64,000 nucleotides of DNA from Ruania alba (GCF_900105765.1 NZ_FNTX01000002.1:1488001-1552000), one strand, 5' to 3'. Counted from the stretch's first letter, positions 16,220 through 25,634 are shown. Numbers and translations are program-made. Notes: generated by a model not told the origin, from the letters alone.

Positions 16220-17755
16220 ATGAGCGCCGACCACCTGCTCGCCGTCGATCTGGGCACCAGCGGTGCACGCGCCGGGGTGTTCACCCCCGACGGCGTCCTG
16301 CTGGCCAGGTGCACCTCCGCCTGGTCGCCCCGCTCACCTCGGCCGGGCTGGGCCGAGCAGGACCCGCAGGAATGGTGGGCTCACCTCGTCCGGGTGGTGC
16401 GTGGGTGTGTGGCTGCGGCCGGCCTGCCGACCGGCGCGATCGCCGCGATGTCGGTGGACACCACCAGCGCGACCGTGGTGGCAGCCCGCGGCGACGGCAC
16501 ACCGTTGCGCCCGGGCGTCCTCTGGATGGACCTGCGTGCGGTCGAGCAGGCGGAACACCTGAGCGAGACCGCGCCCCCGTATGCCGGTGGACGACCCGTC
16601 TCGGCCGAGTGGGGTCTGCCGAAGGTGATGTGGCTGCGCAGGCACGAACCCGAGGTGTGGCGCGCCACCGAGGTGATCTGCGACTGCACCGACTGGCTCA
16701 CGCACCGGCTCACCGGGCAGTGGAGCATGTCGATCAGTCACGCTGCCGCCAAGTACTTCCATGACCGCACCCGCGGTGGGTGGCCGGTTGAGGTGTATGA
16801 CCCGATCGAGGGAGCAGACATCCTCGAGCGCTACCCGAGTAAGGTCCTGCACCCCGGTGAGGTGGTCGGCCCGCTCACCGCAGCGGCGGCTGAGGAGCTG
16901 GGGCTGCGCCCGGACATCCCGGTCGTCGAGGGTGCGATCGATGCCTATGCCGCCACCATCGGCGTGGGGGTGGTGCGCCCAGGGCAGAGGGCACTGGTGA
17001 CCGGGTCCTCACACGTGCTGATCGCCCAGACGGACCGGCCGCTGGAGGTACCGGGACTGTGGGGTGCGTTCACGGACGCGATCGCGCCGGGGCGGTTCAC
17101 CCTCGAGGGCGGGCAGGCTGCCACCGGCACTCTGGTGTCATGGTTCCGGCGGGAGCTCGCGGGGCATGCCGCGGCCGAGGCAGAACGGCGCGGGTGCGAC
17201 GTCTATGACGTGCTGAACGAACGGGCCGCGGGAATCCCGATCGGCTCCGACGGGCTCGTCGTGCTGGACCACTTCCAGGGCAACCGAAGCCCGCACACCG
17301 ATCCGTACGCCCGCGGCGTCATCCACGGTTTCGGCCTGCAGCACACCGAGGCGCACCTGTACCGGGCGATCTTGGAGGGCATCTCCTACGGAACCGCCGA
17401 GGTGATGGGCGTGCTCGATGAGCACCTGCCGCCGTCGGGAGACGTACGGGTGACCGGCGGACCCGCAGCCAGCCGGCTCTGGATGCAGATCCAGGCCGAT
17501 GTGCTCGGCCGTCCACTCGTTCTGTCCGACACGCCCGTCGGTTCCCTGCTCGGCACGGCCGTGATTGCCACCGTCGGGGCCGGGGTGTATCCGGATCTCG
17601 ACCGCGCCACGGACCAGATGGTGCAGCTCGGCGAAGTGGTGCAGCCGGACGCGGCAGCGCACGAGGCCTACCGTTTCCACGCCGAGCAGTACCTGCGCAC
17701 CTACCCGGCCCTGCGGGAGATCCTCGAGGCGGGAACACGGCACCAGGGGCGATGA
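16220..17755 (+). CDS. FGGY family carbohydrate kinase
   Basis: A 511-residue sugar kinase of the FGGY family (xylulokinase/ribulokinase/glycerol kinase fold). The N-terminal ATPase segment LLAVDLGTSGARAGVFTPDG, the substrate-domain stretch WAEQDPQEWWAHLVRV and the C-terminal signature VRVTGGPAASRLWMQIQADVLGRPL are all present, with VLDHFQGNRSPHTDPYARG before them. Such enzymes phosphorylate pentoses, pentuloses or polyols in the cytoplasm; which one cannot be decided. The ATG follows AGAGGTGAG. The gene is divergent from the SAM-IV controlled aminotransferase and has no sugar transporter beside it, so it acts with genes elsewhere. Confidence 0.9.
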   Translation: MSADHLLAVDLGTSGARAGVFTPDGVLLARCTSAWSPRSPRPGWAEQDPQEWWAHLVRVVRGCVAAAGLPTGAIAAMSVDTTSATVVAARGDGTPLRPGVLWMDLRAVEQAEHLSETAPPYAGGRPVSAEWGLPKVMWLRRHEPEVWRATEVICDCTDWLTHRLTGQWSMSISHAAAKYFHDRTRGGWPVEVYDPIEGADILERYPSKVLHPGEVVGPLTAAAAEELGLRPDIPVVEGAIDAYAATIGVGVVRPGQRALVTGSSHVLIAQTDRPLEVPGLWGAFTDAIAPGRFTLEGGQAATGTLVSWFRRELAGHAAAEAERRGCDVYDVLNERAAGIPIGSDGLVVLDHFQGNRSPHTDPYARGVIHGFGLQHTEAHLYRAILEGISYGTAEVMGVLDEHLPPSGDVRVTGGPAASRLWMQIQADVLGRPLVLSDTPVGSLLGTAVIATVGAGVYPDLDRATDQMVQLGEVVQPDAAAHEAYRFHAEQYLRTYPALREILEAGTRHQGR

Positions 17756-17963
17756 ACGAGCAGGTGTGGCCCGACTGGGTGCTTCGACCACCGAGGATCC
17801 CTTACCCCGCGCACGTGGTGACCGCCACATCCCTTACCCGACCTCCGCCGTCGTACGACTCGAGGTAAGGCCGGCCTCGCGAGGACGGACGTGACCCACC
17901 CATCCCGCAATGTCACACCTCAGCACCACAGTGGGTGCCATGCCCAGCACCGAGGAGCACCCG

Positions 17964-18152
17964 ATGGACGCCCACTACGACCTGTTCCACGCCGAGATGG
18001 CCGAGCGCAGGGAGCGGCTGCTCACCCAGCTCGCCCCCGGTCGCACCCGCCGCCGGTTGAGCCTGCGCCGGCTGGTGGCCGAGCGGTCCGACGCCCGTAC
18101 CGCCCGGCTCGGCCGCACCCTCACCCCGAAGGACCTGGAGCGACGCGCCTGA
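17964..18152 (+). CDS. Small basic protein of unknown function
   Basis: A 62-residue protein starting MDAHYDLFHAEMAERRERLL and continuing with an arginine-rich helix (GRTRRRLSLRRLVAERSDART) to a C-terminal LTPKDLERRA. The start is set by GAGGAG seven bases upstream; two earlier in-frame ATGs at 17910 and 17940 lack a ribosome-binding site. It ends three bases before the start of the large LuxR regulator, so the two are probably co-transcribed. No family is recognised. Confidence 0.55.
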   Translation: MDAHYDLFHAEMAERRERLLTQLAPGRTRRRLSLRRLVAERSDARTARLGRTLTPKDLERRA

Positions 18153-18155
18153 GCC

Positions 18156-21113
18156 GTGCATGACACGATGACACCCGTGGCACGGGTCGGGTCGGAGATC
18201 GCGCTGGTGGCGCGCACTGCGGAGCTCGCTCGCCTGGACGCTGTGTGGCGTCAGGCGGTCGACGGCTCCGCGGGTGCGGTGCTGCTCCCGGGTGAGGCCG
18301 GCGTCGGCAAGTCCCGGTTGGTGGCCGAGCTCGCCGATGTGGCCGAGCGTGCCGGCGGCGTGGTTCTCGTCGGGCACTGCGTCGGTCTGGGAGACGCGGC
18401 ACCCCCGTACCTGCCGGTGGTGGAAGTGCTCGAGCACGTGCGCGAGCTCGAGCCCACGCTCGTGGCCGATGCGCCGGCCCTGACCACGCTGGTGGCGCGC
18501 GGCGGAACCGGACGGACCGCGGATCAGTTGCAGGTGTTCGACGCCTTCCTGAACGTGCTTACGGCACTCGCGCAGCGGGCCCCGGTCCTGCTCGTGGTGG
18601 AGGACCTGCACTGGGCCGATGCCTCCACCCGGGACCTGCTGACGTTCCTCCTCGCCCGGATGTCCCACGAGGCTCTCGCCGTGGTGCTCACCTACCGCTC
18701 GGACGAGCTGCACCGGCGCCACCCGTTGCGGCCGTTGGTGCTGGAGCTGGGCCGGATGCGGCGGGTGGAACGGGTGGACCTGGAGCCCTTCGGCCCCGAG
18801 GACGCACGCGACTTCGCCCGCGCTCTGGCGGCCCTGGACGGCGCCGAGCGCAGCCCGGACGAGATCGAGCGGATCGCGCAGCGCTCGGAAGGCAACGCCT
18901 TCTTCACCGAAGAGCTGTTGGCGCACGCGGGCGAGGGAACCTCCGGGTTCGCCTCGAGCCCGCTCGCCGATGTGCTGCTCGGACGGATCGAACAGCTCGG
19001 CGCCACCGCGCAGCACGTGGTGCGGACCGCCTCGGTGGCGGGGCAGAGCAAACTTCGCCAGTCCACGCTGCTCGCCGTCAGCGGGCTGGACGAGGACGAG
19101 CTGGAGCGTGCGCTGCGCGAGTGTGTACAACGGTACGTCCTGGTGGTCGGCGCCGAGGGGGCGCTCGCGTTCCGGCACTCGCTGCTGCGCGAGGCCGTCT
19201 ATGCGGACCTGCTGCCGGGCGAGCGCGTCCGCACGCACGCCGCCTTCGTGCGCTTGCTCGGTGAGGCGCGCTACCCCGGCTGGCTGGGAGCGCAGGCGCA
19301 CCACGCTACTCAGGCCGGCGACCTACCGACCGCACTGGTCGCGCACATCGGCGCGGCCCGCGAGGCCGAGGACGTGGCCGCCACGGCGGATGTGCTGAAC
19401 CATCTCGAGCAGGCCCTGGCGCTGTGGGATGCGGTCCCGGACGCCGCCGCGGCCACCGGCACCGACGAGCTCACCCTGATGATGCGGGCAGCCGATGCGG
19501 CAGTGGCCGCCGGCCGGACCGAGCGCGCCGCCGCGTTTCTCCGTTCGGCGCTACGCCTGGCCGGTGCCGGGACGGACACGGTGGTCCGCGCCGCCGTGCT
19601 GCGCCGCTTGGCCAAGGTGCACTACGCAGAAGATGAATGGGACGCGGGGAAGCGGGCGATCGCTGAAGCATGGGAACTGATCCGGGACCAGCCGCCGAGC
19701 CGGGAGCGCGCCTGGGTGCTCTCGACGCTGGCGATGGGCGTGGTCCCCTCCCCGCAGCATCGCGCCTGGGCGAAGGAAGCCGTGCAGGACGCGCGCCTGG
19801 TGGGTGCGGGAGATGCCGAGGCCGATGCCCTGATCTCTCACTCGTACCAGCTGCTGAACGAGAACTCCGACGCCGAGGCCATGGCGGTGCTCGATCAGGC
19901 GCGGCTCCGGGCCGCCGAGGTCGGTGCCTTCGAGGTGGAGCTACGGGCACACTTCAACCTCACCGTGGGTGAGTTCGAGCGCGGGCACGTGGCTCTCGCC
20001 GCCGAGCACGCGCGCCGTGGGCTGGCTCGAGCCCGGGAAGAGGGGCTCGTCTGGGCCACCTATGGACGCGAGCTGGTCTGGCTGGCCATCCAAGTGTTGT
20101 ATGCGGCCGGAGCGTGGGACGAGGTGGAACGGCTCGCATCCCCGCCGGGGGAGCGGGCGCCGGACTGGCTCACCCGGGTGATCGCGTGCCAGGCGGCGCT
20201 GCTCGCAGCCAGCCGTGGGCGATGGGAGGAGGCCGACCGGCACCTCGAGATCGCCGATGTGCACACCGCCGGCACCGAGGACGAGCAGCTCAAGATCGCG
20301 GCGTACGCCAGTGCCGAGCGTGGGCTCTGGCAGCAGCGTGCCGAGGACGTGGTGCGCACGCTGCGCGCGATCGTGAACCGGGTGCTCGCTGCGAGCGGCC
20401 CACCGCCGTTGCACCTGTTGCGGATCGGGGCGCTGGGCGTGACCGCCGCCGCCGACCTGGCGGCGCAGGCCCGGCGGCGGCACGCCGAGGATGCGGTGGC
20501 TGAGGCCGTCAGTTCCGGTGAGTGGTTCGCCGAGGTCGTCTCCAGAGCGTGCGCTGAAGGGCTCCCGCGGGGCGCGACGATCGGGCCCGAGGGGCGGGGG
20601 TGGGTCGCGCGCGCCGAGGCCGAGTCGGCGCGGCTGCACGGTGCTGACAGCCGGGAGGTCTGGACCGCGGTCGTGGACGCGTTCGGGTACGGCGACCGCT
20701 ACCAGCAGGCGATCGCGCAGTGGCGGCTGGCCGAGGCGCTGCTCGAGCGTGCACGCGAGGACAGTTCGGCCGATGACGCGGCGCGCGGAGCCACGGAGCT
20801 GGGCCGGGCGATGGAGACCGCGCGGGAGCTGGGTGCCGCGCCCCTGATCGCAGCGCTGGAGGCGCTCGCGCGCCGCCACCGGGTCCAGGTCTCAGGGGTG
20901 CGGCTGGCGGCCACCGACCTGCTCACCCCGCGGGAGCGGTCCGTGCTGGAGCTGGTGGCCCAGGGGCTCACCAACCGGGTGATCGGGGAACAGCTCTACA
21001 TCAGCGAGAAGACGGTGAGCGTGCACCTGACCCGGGTGATGGCCAAGCTCGGGGCGCACAGCCGCACCGACGCCGTTGCGCGGGCGATGAGCGACGGGTT
21101 GCTCGGCGCCTGA
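18156..21113 (+). CDS. Large ATP-binding LuxR family (LAL/MalT-type) regulator
   Basis: A 985-residue regulator. The N-terminal STAND/AAA ATPase has Walker A GEAGVGKS (residues 46-53) and Walker [15 protein letters not shown] (about 145-158). A long helical TPR-like region follows. The last 65 residues are a LuxR helix-turn-helix: [44 protein letters not shown]. Proteins of this layout bind an effector and ATP in the cytoplasm and activate target promoters. It ends five bases before the convergent stop of the SagB-like gene of the TOMM locus, so it is a positional candidate for controlling that locus. A second ATG four codons in is an alternative start. Confidence 0.92.
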   Translation: MHDTMTPVARVGSEIALVARTAELARLDAVWRQAVDGSAGAVLLPGEAGVGKSRLVAELADVAERAGGVVLVGHCVGLGDAAPPYLPVVEVLEHVRELEPTLVADAPALTTLVARGGTGRTADQLQVFDAFLNVLTALAQRAPVLLVVEDLHWADASTRDLLTFLLARMSHEALAVVLTYRSDELHRRHPLRPLVLELGRMRRVERVDLEPFGPEDARDFARALAALDGAERSPDEIERIAQRSEGNAFFTEELLAHAGEGTSGFASSPLADVLLGRIEQLGATAQHVVRTASVAGQSKLRQSTLLAVSGLDEDELERALRECVQRYVLVVGAEGALAFRHSLLREAVYADLLPGERVRTHAAFVRLLGEARYPGWLGAQAHHATQAGDLPTALVAHIGAAREAEDVAATADVLNHLEQALALWDAVPDAAAATGTDELTLMMRAADAAVAAGRTERAAAFLRSALRLAGAGTDTVVRAAVLRRLAKVHYAEDEWDAGKRAIAEAWELIRDQPPSRERAWVLSTLAMGVVPSPQHRAWAKEAVQDARLVGAGDAEADALISHSYQLLNENSDAEAMAVLDQARLRAAEVGAFEVELRAHFNLTVGEFERGHVALAAEHARRGLARAREEGLVWATYGRELVWLAIQVLYAAGAWDEVERLASPPGERAPDWLTRVIACQAALLAASRGRWEEADRHLEIADVHTAGTEDEQLKIAAYASAERGLWQQRAEDVVRTLRAIVNRVLAASGPPPLHLLRIGALGVTAAADLAAQARRRHAEDAVAEAVSSGEWFAEVVSRACAEGLPRGATIGPEGRGWVARAEAESARLHGADSREVWTAVVDAFGYGDRYQQAIAQWRLAEALLERAREDSSADDAARGATELGRAMETARELGAAPLIAALEALARRHRVQVSGVRLAATDLLTPRERSVLELVAQGLTNRVIGEQLYISEKTVSVHLTRVMAKLGAHSRTDAVARAMSDGLLGA

Positions 21114-21117
21114 GATC

Positions 21118-21849
21118 TCAGGCCGGATGCCCGACGGCGTAGCTCACCAGGTAGCGAACGTCGCCACCGGTGGTGTCGTCGGAGAGGCCGGACAGCCCGG
21201 CCAGGTGCAGCATCCGGGCGTCGGTCGCGCCGCCCATCGCGTAACCGACCAGGTCGAGATCGGCGGCTCCCAGGCTCAGGTTCTGCAGGGCTGCCCCGGC
21301 CTCCAGCAGGGCGAATCGGCCGCCGCGTTCGCCGTACTTGGCGAGCATCGCGCGCGTGTCCGCGAACAGGCCGATAACGGCCGCAGGTGGGGTGACGGCG
21401 TCCGCGCCACCGAGATCGTCGACCAGGTCCGCCCAGCCGGGGCAGTCGCCCACCGTGGTCAGCATGTGCGCCACCGGGTCGTGCTGCAGCACCCGCCCGG
21501 GGCCGCGGTCGGCCGGCCAGGTCAGGGCGATCGCCCGCACCGTGTTCAGCCCGCCCGCGGCGGGATTCGGCCGGCCCGAGGTGCCTTCGGCCAGCACCGA
21601 GAGCAGGCGGGCCAGGTCCCGGTCCTCCAACGCGTCGGCGCCGAAGGTACGCACCGACCGCCGCTGGTCGAGTAGCTCGGCGAACGGTCCCTCCAGGCGC
21701 TCGGCGGACTGTGGCGGGCTGGGCCGCGACCACGGGTCCAGGGTGGGTTCGCCGGGCACGTAGCCGGCGATCCGTTCGAAGAAGGCGGGTCGGTTGGCGG
21801 GGGTGATCGACGACGCTGTCCAGAAGTCCTCGAAGTGCGGCGTGGTCAT
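21118..21849 (-). CDS. SagB-like nitroreductase-fold dehydrogenase of TOMM locus
   Basis: A 243-residue flavin-dependent nitroreductase-family protein. Landmarks are LLDQRRSVRTFGADALEDRDLARLLSVL near residue 60, and the late segment FALLEAGAALQNLSLGAADLDLVGYAMGGATDARM, typical of SagB/BcerB dehydrogenases that oxidise azolines to thiazoles or oxazoles using FMN. It is the last gene of the modification locus, separated from the YcaO gene by 104 bases that hold inverted repeats. TACCGT lies six bases before the ATG, and no ribosome-binding site is seen, so it may have its own leaderless start. The reading frame stays open far upstream, but that extension runs antisense to YcaO codons and is not coding. 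Confidence 0.85.
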   Translation of the reverse strand: MTTPHFEDFWTASSITPANRPAFFERIAGYVPGEPTLDPWSRPSPPQSAERLEGPFAELLDQRRSVRTFGADALEDRDLARLLSVLAEGTSGRPNPAAGGLNTVRAIALTWPADRGPGRVLQHDPVAHMLTTVGDCPGWADLVDDLGGADAVTPPAAVIGLFADTRAMLAKYGERGGRFALLEAGAALQNLSLGAADLDLVGYAMGGATDARMLHLAGLSGLSDDTTGGDVRYLVSYAVGHPA

Positions 21850-21864
21850 GTCCGCACGGTACCC

Positions 21865-21926
21865 GGCACGCGTTGCCTCGAACTGTCGCGCCGCGTGCCC
21901 GCTCGGTGACGGAGCGCGGCAACGCG
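21865..21926 (-). repeat. Overlapping inverted repeats between YcaO and SagB-like genes
   Basis: GGCACGCG (21865-21872) pairs with CGCGTGCC (21892-21899), and CGCGTTGCC (21869-21877) pairs with GGCAACGCG (21918-21926). The two pairings share bases and exclude each other. They lie in the 104-base gap inside the TOMM locus. They could form an attenuator or an operator; no U-tract is present. Confidence 0.55.
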
Positions 21927-21953
21927 CGGTCGCCCCAGGGCGGTGAGCAATGC

Positions 21954-23216
21954 TCAGCCCAGCGGGTGCGGCAGCGCAGCCGGCCAGCCGGTGGACCGCG
22001 CCCACGGGTAGCGCATCGCCAGATCCGCGCAGGTGCCACCGAGGTGCGGCCACCGATGATCCGGATGGATGGGCACCAGCTGGGGGCTGAGCACCCGCAC
22101 CGCCCGCACCCCGCACCCGGCCAGGTCCGGCAGGGTGAGGTCTCGGTAGAAGAGGTCCACCCCGGCACCGTCCAGGGCGGTGACGAGCTCGGCGAGCTGG
22201 TCGGACACCGCTACCGTGCCGGTGCCCGGGGTGGCTCCGGCCACCGGACCGTCCCAGACCGGCAGCGCATGCCACAGGTCCGGACGCCGGGTGTAGAAGA
22301 CGGCGTGCTCGTCGAAGGAGGTGACATCCTCCGGCTCGGGTGGCGGCGGCGCCGTCGGGCTGTTCACCCCGGCGAAGCTGACCCCCTGCGCCCACTCCAG
22401 CGCGGCCTTCGTGGCAGCGTCGGTGAAGGTGGACCGGCACGCCAGGCCGATGCTGTGCCGGTCCCGGCCGGCGAGCGGCGCTGACCCGAACACGGCGGCC
22501 ACCGGGTGCGGGCTGAACGCCGGCGTGAGGTCGAGCGCGGTGAGCGCGAAGCCGTCGCCGCCGCCCAGCGCAGCCAGGGTCTGCGGTGGCACTGGCACCT
22601 GCCGAGCTGGCACACCGTGCAGCCACGTCGTCACCAGCGCGTCCCGCTCGATCAGCTCCTGGGTGGCCCGCAGCAGCGCCAGCATGCTGGTCGGTGCGGC
22701 GGCGAGACCGTTCGAGGTCGCGAGGTGGCCCAGGGAGGGGTCGTTGCTCACCAGGTTGGCCGGCACCCACATCGGGGTGTTGTCGCGCAACCGGAACACC
22801 TGGGTCAGCCGGTCGGAGGCGTAGCTGTCGTGGTGCGGGAAGCCCGGGTGCGCACGTTGCTGTGCCGAGTGCAGGGTGAAGTCGTCGTGACCGAGCTGCT
22901 CCTCGGGTGGCACGGAGGCGGAAGAACGCAGAGGGAGCGGAAACGAGGCAGCCGCATACCGCTCCAGCAGTTCGCCGACCGCCGCGGAGCGAGCCTGGTC
23001 GGTGTTCGTGGCGGCGCCGCCGGCGGGAGTGCGATCGTCCGCCGGGCCGTACCGGGCCGAGTACTGCACGATCGGCGGGTCGGCGGGAGTGCGGGGCACC
23101 CGGTCCACCGAGACCGCCGTGCCGCACCGCCACCCCACCGCCCGCTCCAGCAGGGCTCCTGGTGTCGACCCACCGCCCGTCCCGTCGGCGGCATGGACCG
23201 GCCGGAGCAACGTCAC
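21954..23216 (-). CDS. YcaO-domain cyclodehydratase (TOMM D protein)
   Basis: A 420-residue YcaO protein. The ATP-binding motif region is clear: AATNTDQARSAAVGELLERYAA near residue 80, and ATQELIERDALVTTWLHGVP in the middle; it ends in the proline-rich WPAALPHPLG, typical of D proteins whose C-terminus enters the active site of the complex. YcaO enzymes phosphorylate peptide amides and cyclise cysteine, serine or threonine to azolines. The GTG start overlaps the stop of the upstream partner gene by four bases. The leader-binding C function is a separate protein here, not fused. Confidence 0.9.
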   Translation of the reverse strand: MTLLRPVHAADGTGGGSTPGALLERAVGWRCGTAVSVDRVPRTPADPPIVQYSARYGPADDRTPAGGAATNTDQARSAAVGELLERYAAASFPLPLRSSASVPPEEQLGHDDFTLHSAQQRAHPGFPHHDSYASDRLTQVFRLRDNTPMWVPANLVSNDPSLGHLATSNGLAAAPTSMLALLRATQELIERDALVTTWLHGVPARQVPVPPQTLAALGGGDGFALTALDLTPAFSPHPVAAVFGSAPLAGRDRHSIGLACRSTFTDAATKAALEWAQGVSFAGVNSPTAPPPPEPEDVTSFDEHAVFYTRRPDLWHALPVWDGPVAGATPGTGTVAVSDQLAELVTALDGAGVDLFYRDLTLPDLAGCGVRAVRVLSPQLVPIHPDHRWPHLGGTCADLAMRYPWARSTGWPAALPHPLG

Positions 23217-24046
23217 GGCGCCCACGGCAGGCTGAGCCGCCCGTCCGTGACCACTCCGCCGCACCACCCACACTGGGCACTGCGCAGGCACGGGCTCCGG
23301 CCGGCGTCCAGGGTGTCCAGGTCGATCGAGACGCAGGCGTCCACGAGCGGGAAGCGCCCCGCCACGGCGAGCTCGAGCTGGCGGGCGAGCAGCCCGGCCG
23401 CCACCTGGGAGCCGGGCAGGGAGGCCGCGCCGGGCTCCTCAGGTGGTGCCGGATCACCCCACCTGCTCTGCACCCGGCCGGCGAGGCATCCGACGCAGGC
23501 GCTGTGCCCCGGCGCCACGAACGGGCCGAGGGCGACCGTGTGCGCCGAGGACAGGTCGCACAGCACGTGCAGCGCACCGGAACGCACCAACGGGGAGGTG
23601 AGCTCCGCCGTCGCCTGCATCGTGGCAGTGGTGCGCACCACGACGGTGACGACGTCCGCGGCGCCGGGTGGACCGCCGTCGGGCCGGTCCTGGCTGAGCT
23701 GCCAGCCCTGGGTGTGGCAGAGCCCGGCGAACGCCGTGCGGAAGTCGGGGGAGTCGGCACCCGCGAACGCCAGGGCGAGTGTGAGCGGGCTGAGCGTGAC
23801 GGGTGTGCCGAACATCCCGATCGCGCGCAGCTGCTCCACGGCGAGGCGGGCGGCGGGGGAGAGGCCGGCAGGTGTGGGCGGCTCCGGTGACCAGCACGCG
23901 GCCAGCTCGTCGGCGATCGTGCCGGGAACGTCGTCGACCACCCACACCTCGTCCGGCCCGGCGGTGGCCACCAGGTAGCCGCCCTCGTCGCTCAGCCGCC
24001 ACCCGGGTGCGCCGACGACCGGACGGTCACTGGCGGGCGTCGTCAT
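23213..24046 (-). CDS. TOMM precursor leader-binding protein (E1-like C protein)
   Basis: A 277-residue protein with the layout of Ocin-ThiF/SagC-like partners: an N-terminal winged-helix-like peptide-binding region (WRLSDEGGYLVATAGPDEVWVVDDV) and a degenerate E1-like domain. It has two zinc-type cysteine pairs, HSACVGCLAGR and SAQCGWCGG near the C-terminus. Such proteins bind the leader of the precursor and present it to the YcaO enzyme. The ATG overlaps the stop of the upstream poly-cysteine membrane protein by four bases, and its own stop overlaps the YcaO start, so the three are translationally coupled. Family assignment rests on this context plus the cysteine pattern. Confidence 0.82.
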   Translation of the reverse strand: MTTPASDRPVVGAPGWRLSDEGGYLVATAGPDEVWVVDDVPGTIADELAACWSPEPPTPAGLSPAARLAVEQLRAIGMFGTPVTLSPLTLALAFAGADSPDFRTAFAGLCHTQGWQLSQDRPDGGPPGAADVVTVVVRTTATMQATAELTSPLVRSGALHVLCDLSSAHTVALGPFVAPGHSACVGCLAGRVQSRWGDPAPPEEPGAASLPGSQVAAGLLARQLELAVAGRFPLVDACVSIDLDTLDAGRSPCLRSAQCGWCGGVVTDGRLSLPWAP

Positions 24047-24669
24047 CGGCCGGCGCGCTGTTTGCGCAGCGCGGCACTGATACCGAGGATCCCCGCGATC
24101 GTCAGGACGGGGATGGCGACGATGCCGATGATCGCGAGTACGGCGCTCTCCTCGTTGAAGAGCAGCAGCCACAACGCGACCTCGGCGACAAACACGCCTG
24201 CGCCGACGGCGAGCACCAGCAGGGGCACCGCGACCGCGGCCGGGCCGGATGCCCCGGCGAGCCGATACCCGCCGATCGCCAGGCCGGCCGTGAGCAGCAG
24301 ACCGAGGGTGGCCGTGATCATGATGCCGGACGAGTCGTCTGTCGCGAAGCCCAGCAGCGCGACGGCGATGCCGAGCGGCAGTGCGAGCGCGGCCATCACG
24401 AGCCCACCGGTGCGGCCGGGCCGTGGTTCCGGCGCCGCGACCGGGTGGACCGGTGGGGTGGGGTACGGCGCCGGCACCTCGGACGGCGCCGGCGGGCTCG
24501 GCGGCTCGCCCGGCCGGGTGATCTGGGCAAGCAGCAACGGCAGTGCCACCGAGGCCGCCACCGCTGTGCCTGCGCAGCAGCAGCAACAGCAGCACCCGCA
24601 GCACGACGGCGTCGTCGGACCGCCCGCCGGGGCCGGCGAGAACTGGTTCGGCGCACGCAGCAGGGCCAT
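24043..24669 (-). CDS. Poly-cysteine membrane protein, candidate TOMM substrate
   Basis: A 208-residue protein with a striking layout. A 22-residue N-terminus (MALLRAPNQFSPAPAGGPTT, then PS) leads into CCGCCCCCCC (residues 23-32), then a hydrophobic segment (AGTAVAASVALPLLLAQI), a proline-rich linker, and four more membrane segments, ending in the basic tail RKQRAG. Cysteine blocks after a short Gly-rich leader are typical of streptolysin S-like TOMM cores (SagA has GGCCCCCTTCC). The gene is first in the locus and overlaps the C-protein gene by four bases. I infer that the cysteines are cyclised to thiazoles by the three downstream enzymes. A plain membrane partner, with the tract arising from a GCA/TGC triplet repeat, is the alternative. 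Confidence 0.8.
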   Translation of the reverse strand: MALLRAPNQFSPAPAGGPTTPSCCGCCCCCCCAGTAVAASVALPLLLAQITRPGEPPSPPAPSEVPAPYPTPPVHPVAAPEPRPGRTGGLVMAALALPLGIAVALLGFATDDSSGIMITATLGLLLTAGLAIGGYRLAGASGPAAVAVPLLVLAVGAGVFVAEVALWLLLFNEESAVLAIIGIVAIPVLTIAGILGISAALRKQRAGR

Positions 24670-24731
24670 CCGGTGAGCATAGGACAGCGGCTCCGGTGGT
24701 GCCCTCCGCCGGGGCCGTACGCCCGAGTGGC

Positions 24732-25634
24732 TCAGCAGTCGGCGGGGTCGCCGGACCGGAGCGGCCGGTAGGCCACGTCGTCCGCGCCCACGGTCGCCGT
24801 CAGGGACGGCCCACCGGCGCTGGTGCGCTCGGTCAGCAGGACCTCCACCACCACGGTCTCGCCCTCGCGCGCCGCCTCCCACGCGGCGGGCAGGTCCCGA
24901 GTGTCGGTCACCCAGGTGACCCCGTTGAGCGGGCCGAGCCGGGAGATCCCGCACGCGGTGCCCAGCTCGAGCCGGTAGGGCCAGGGATAGCCGGGTTCGA
25001 TCACCCCGCCCGGTCCGGCCGGCTGTGGCTCGTCGGCGGCGTCGATGAGGTTCTCGTCGGTGCCGAGCTGGTCGTCGGTGGCGGTGCTGCCCGGCTCCCG
25101 CAGGCCCACGTCCACCACGGTGCGTTCCTCGGGGACCCCGGCCGGCGGGTGGTCGGCGCTGAGCTGCACGTGGAACGGGCCGGCCGGCAGCATCGCCCGC
25201 TCCACCGCCACCAGGTAGGAGTGCGGGTTGGCGTCGTCGGTGCAGGCACCGGGGCTGCCGGGGACCACGATCTGCCCGTGCAGCACGCCATCGGTCACGG
25301 CCACCCCGTCGAGCCGGATCGGGCAGCTGGAGCCGTACATCGCCCCGAACCACACCACGATCTCGTCGGTGAAGCTCACCTCCGGACGCTCACCGCTCAT
25401 CCCTGCGCGGTCCCAAAGCTGCTCGTACTGGGCGAGAGTGGTGGCCACTCCGGTGCGGTAGACCTCACCGGTGTGCTCGTCGCCGAGGAGGCGCCAGCCC
25501 TCACCCTCGGTCGGCTGATCGCCGGCCGGCACGATGTCGGCCGGGTGGCGGCCGGAGACACAGATCGGTTCAGTCGCGAACGGCTCCAGCGCCGTGAGGT
25601 TCTCCTCGGTGAGCGCCGTCACCTCCACCGACAC
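24732..25634 (-). CDS. C-terminal part of frameshifted lipoprotein
   Basis: A 300-codon frame whose protein begins MSVEVTALTEENLTALEPFA and contains two similar halves rich in VEV/LVAVERA strands (FHVQLSADHPPAGVPEERTVVDV; EGETVVVEVLLTERTSAGG). It has no signal peptide of its own and no ribosome-binding site. The upstream frame 25570-26112 ends its sensible sequence exactly where this one begins: removing one base from a run of six C (25634-25639, top strand) fuses them as WRSTAGGVSVEVTALTEENL. I therefore read both as one gene of about 455 residues for an exported lipoprotein of unknown function. Confidence 0.7.
   Translation of the reverse strand: MSVEVTALTEENLTALEPFATEPICVSGRHPADIVPAGDQPTEGEGWRLLGDEHTGEVYRTGVATTLAQYEQLWDRAGMSGERPEVSFTDEIVVWFGAMYGSSCPIRLDGVAVTDGVLHGQIVVPGSPGACTDDANPHSYLVAVERAMLPAGPFHVQLSADHPPAGVPEERTVVDVGLREPGSTATDDQLGTDENLIDAADEPQPAGPGGVIEPGYPWPYRLELGTACGISRLGPLNGVTWVTDTRDLPAAWEAAREGETVVVEVLLTERTSAGGPSLTATVGADDVAYRPLRSGDPADC

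Noticed and set aside
17752-17868. A 38-codon frame overlapping the sugar kinase stop (ATGA)
   Set aside because: It has a plausible coupled start but no recognisable sequence, is proline-rich, and no second line of support exists.
17774-17870. CCTTACC/GGTAAGG inverted words in the gap after the sugar kinase gene
   Set aside because: The matching segments are short (6-7 bases), overlap several alternative pairings and lack a U-tract; not enough to call a terminator.
21850-23760. Upstream extension of the SagB-like frame by more than 600 codons
   Set aside because: The extension reads Arg/Pro/Cys-rich nonsense and overlaps the same strand region in which YcaO and the C protein are coherent; the dehydrogenase fold starts at 21849.
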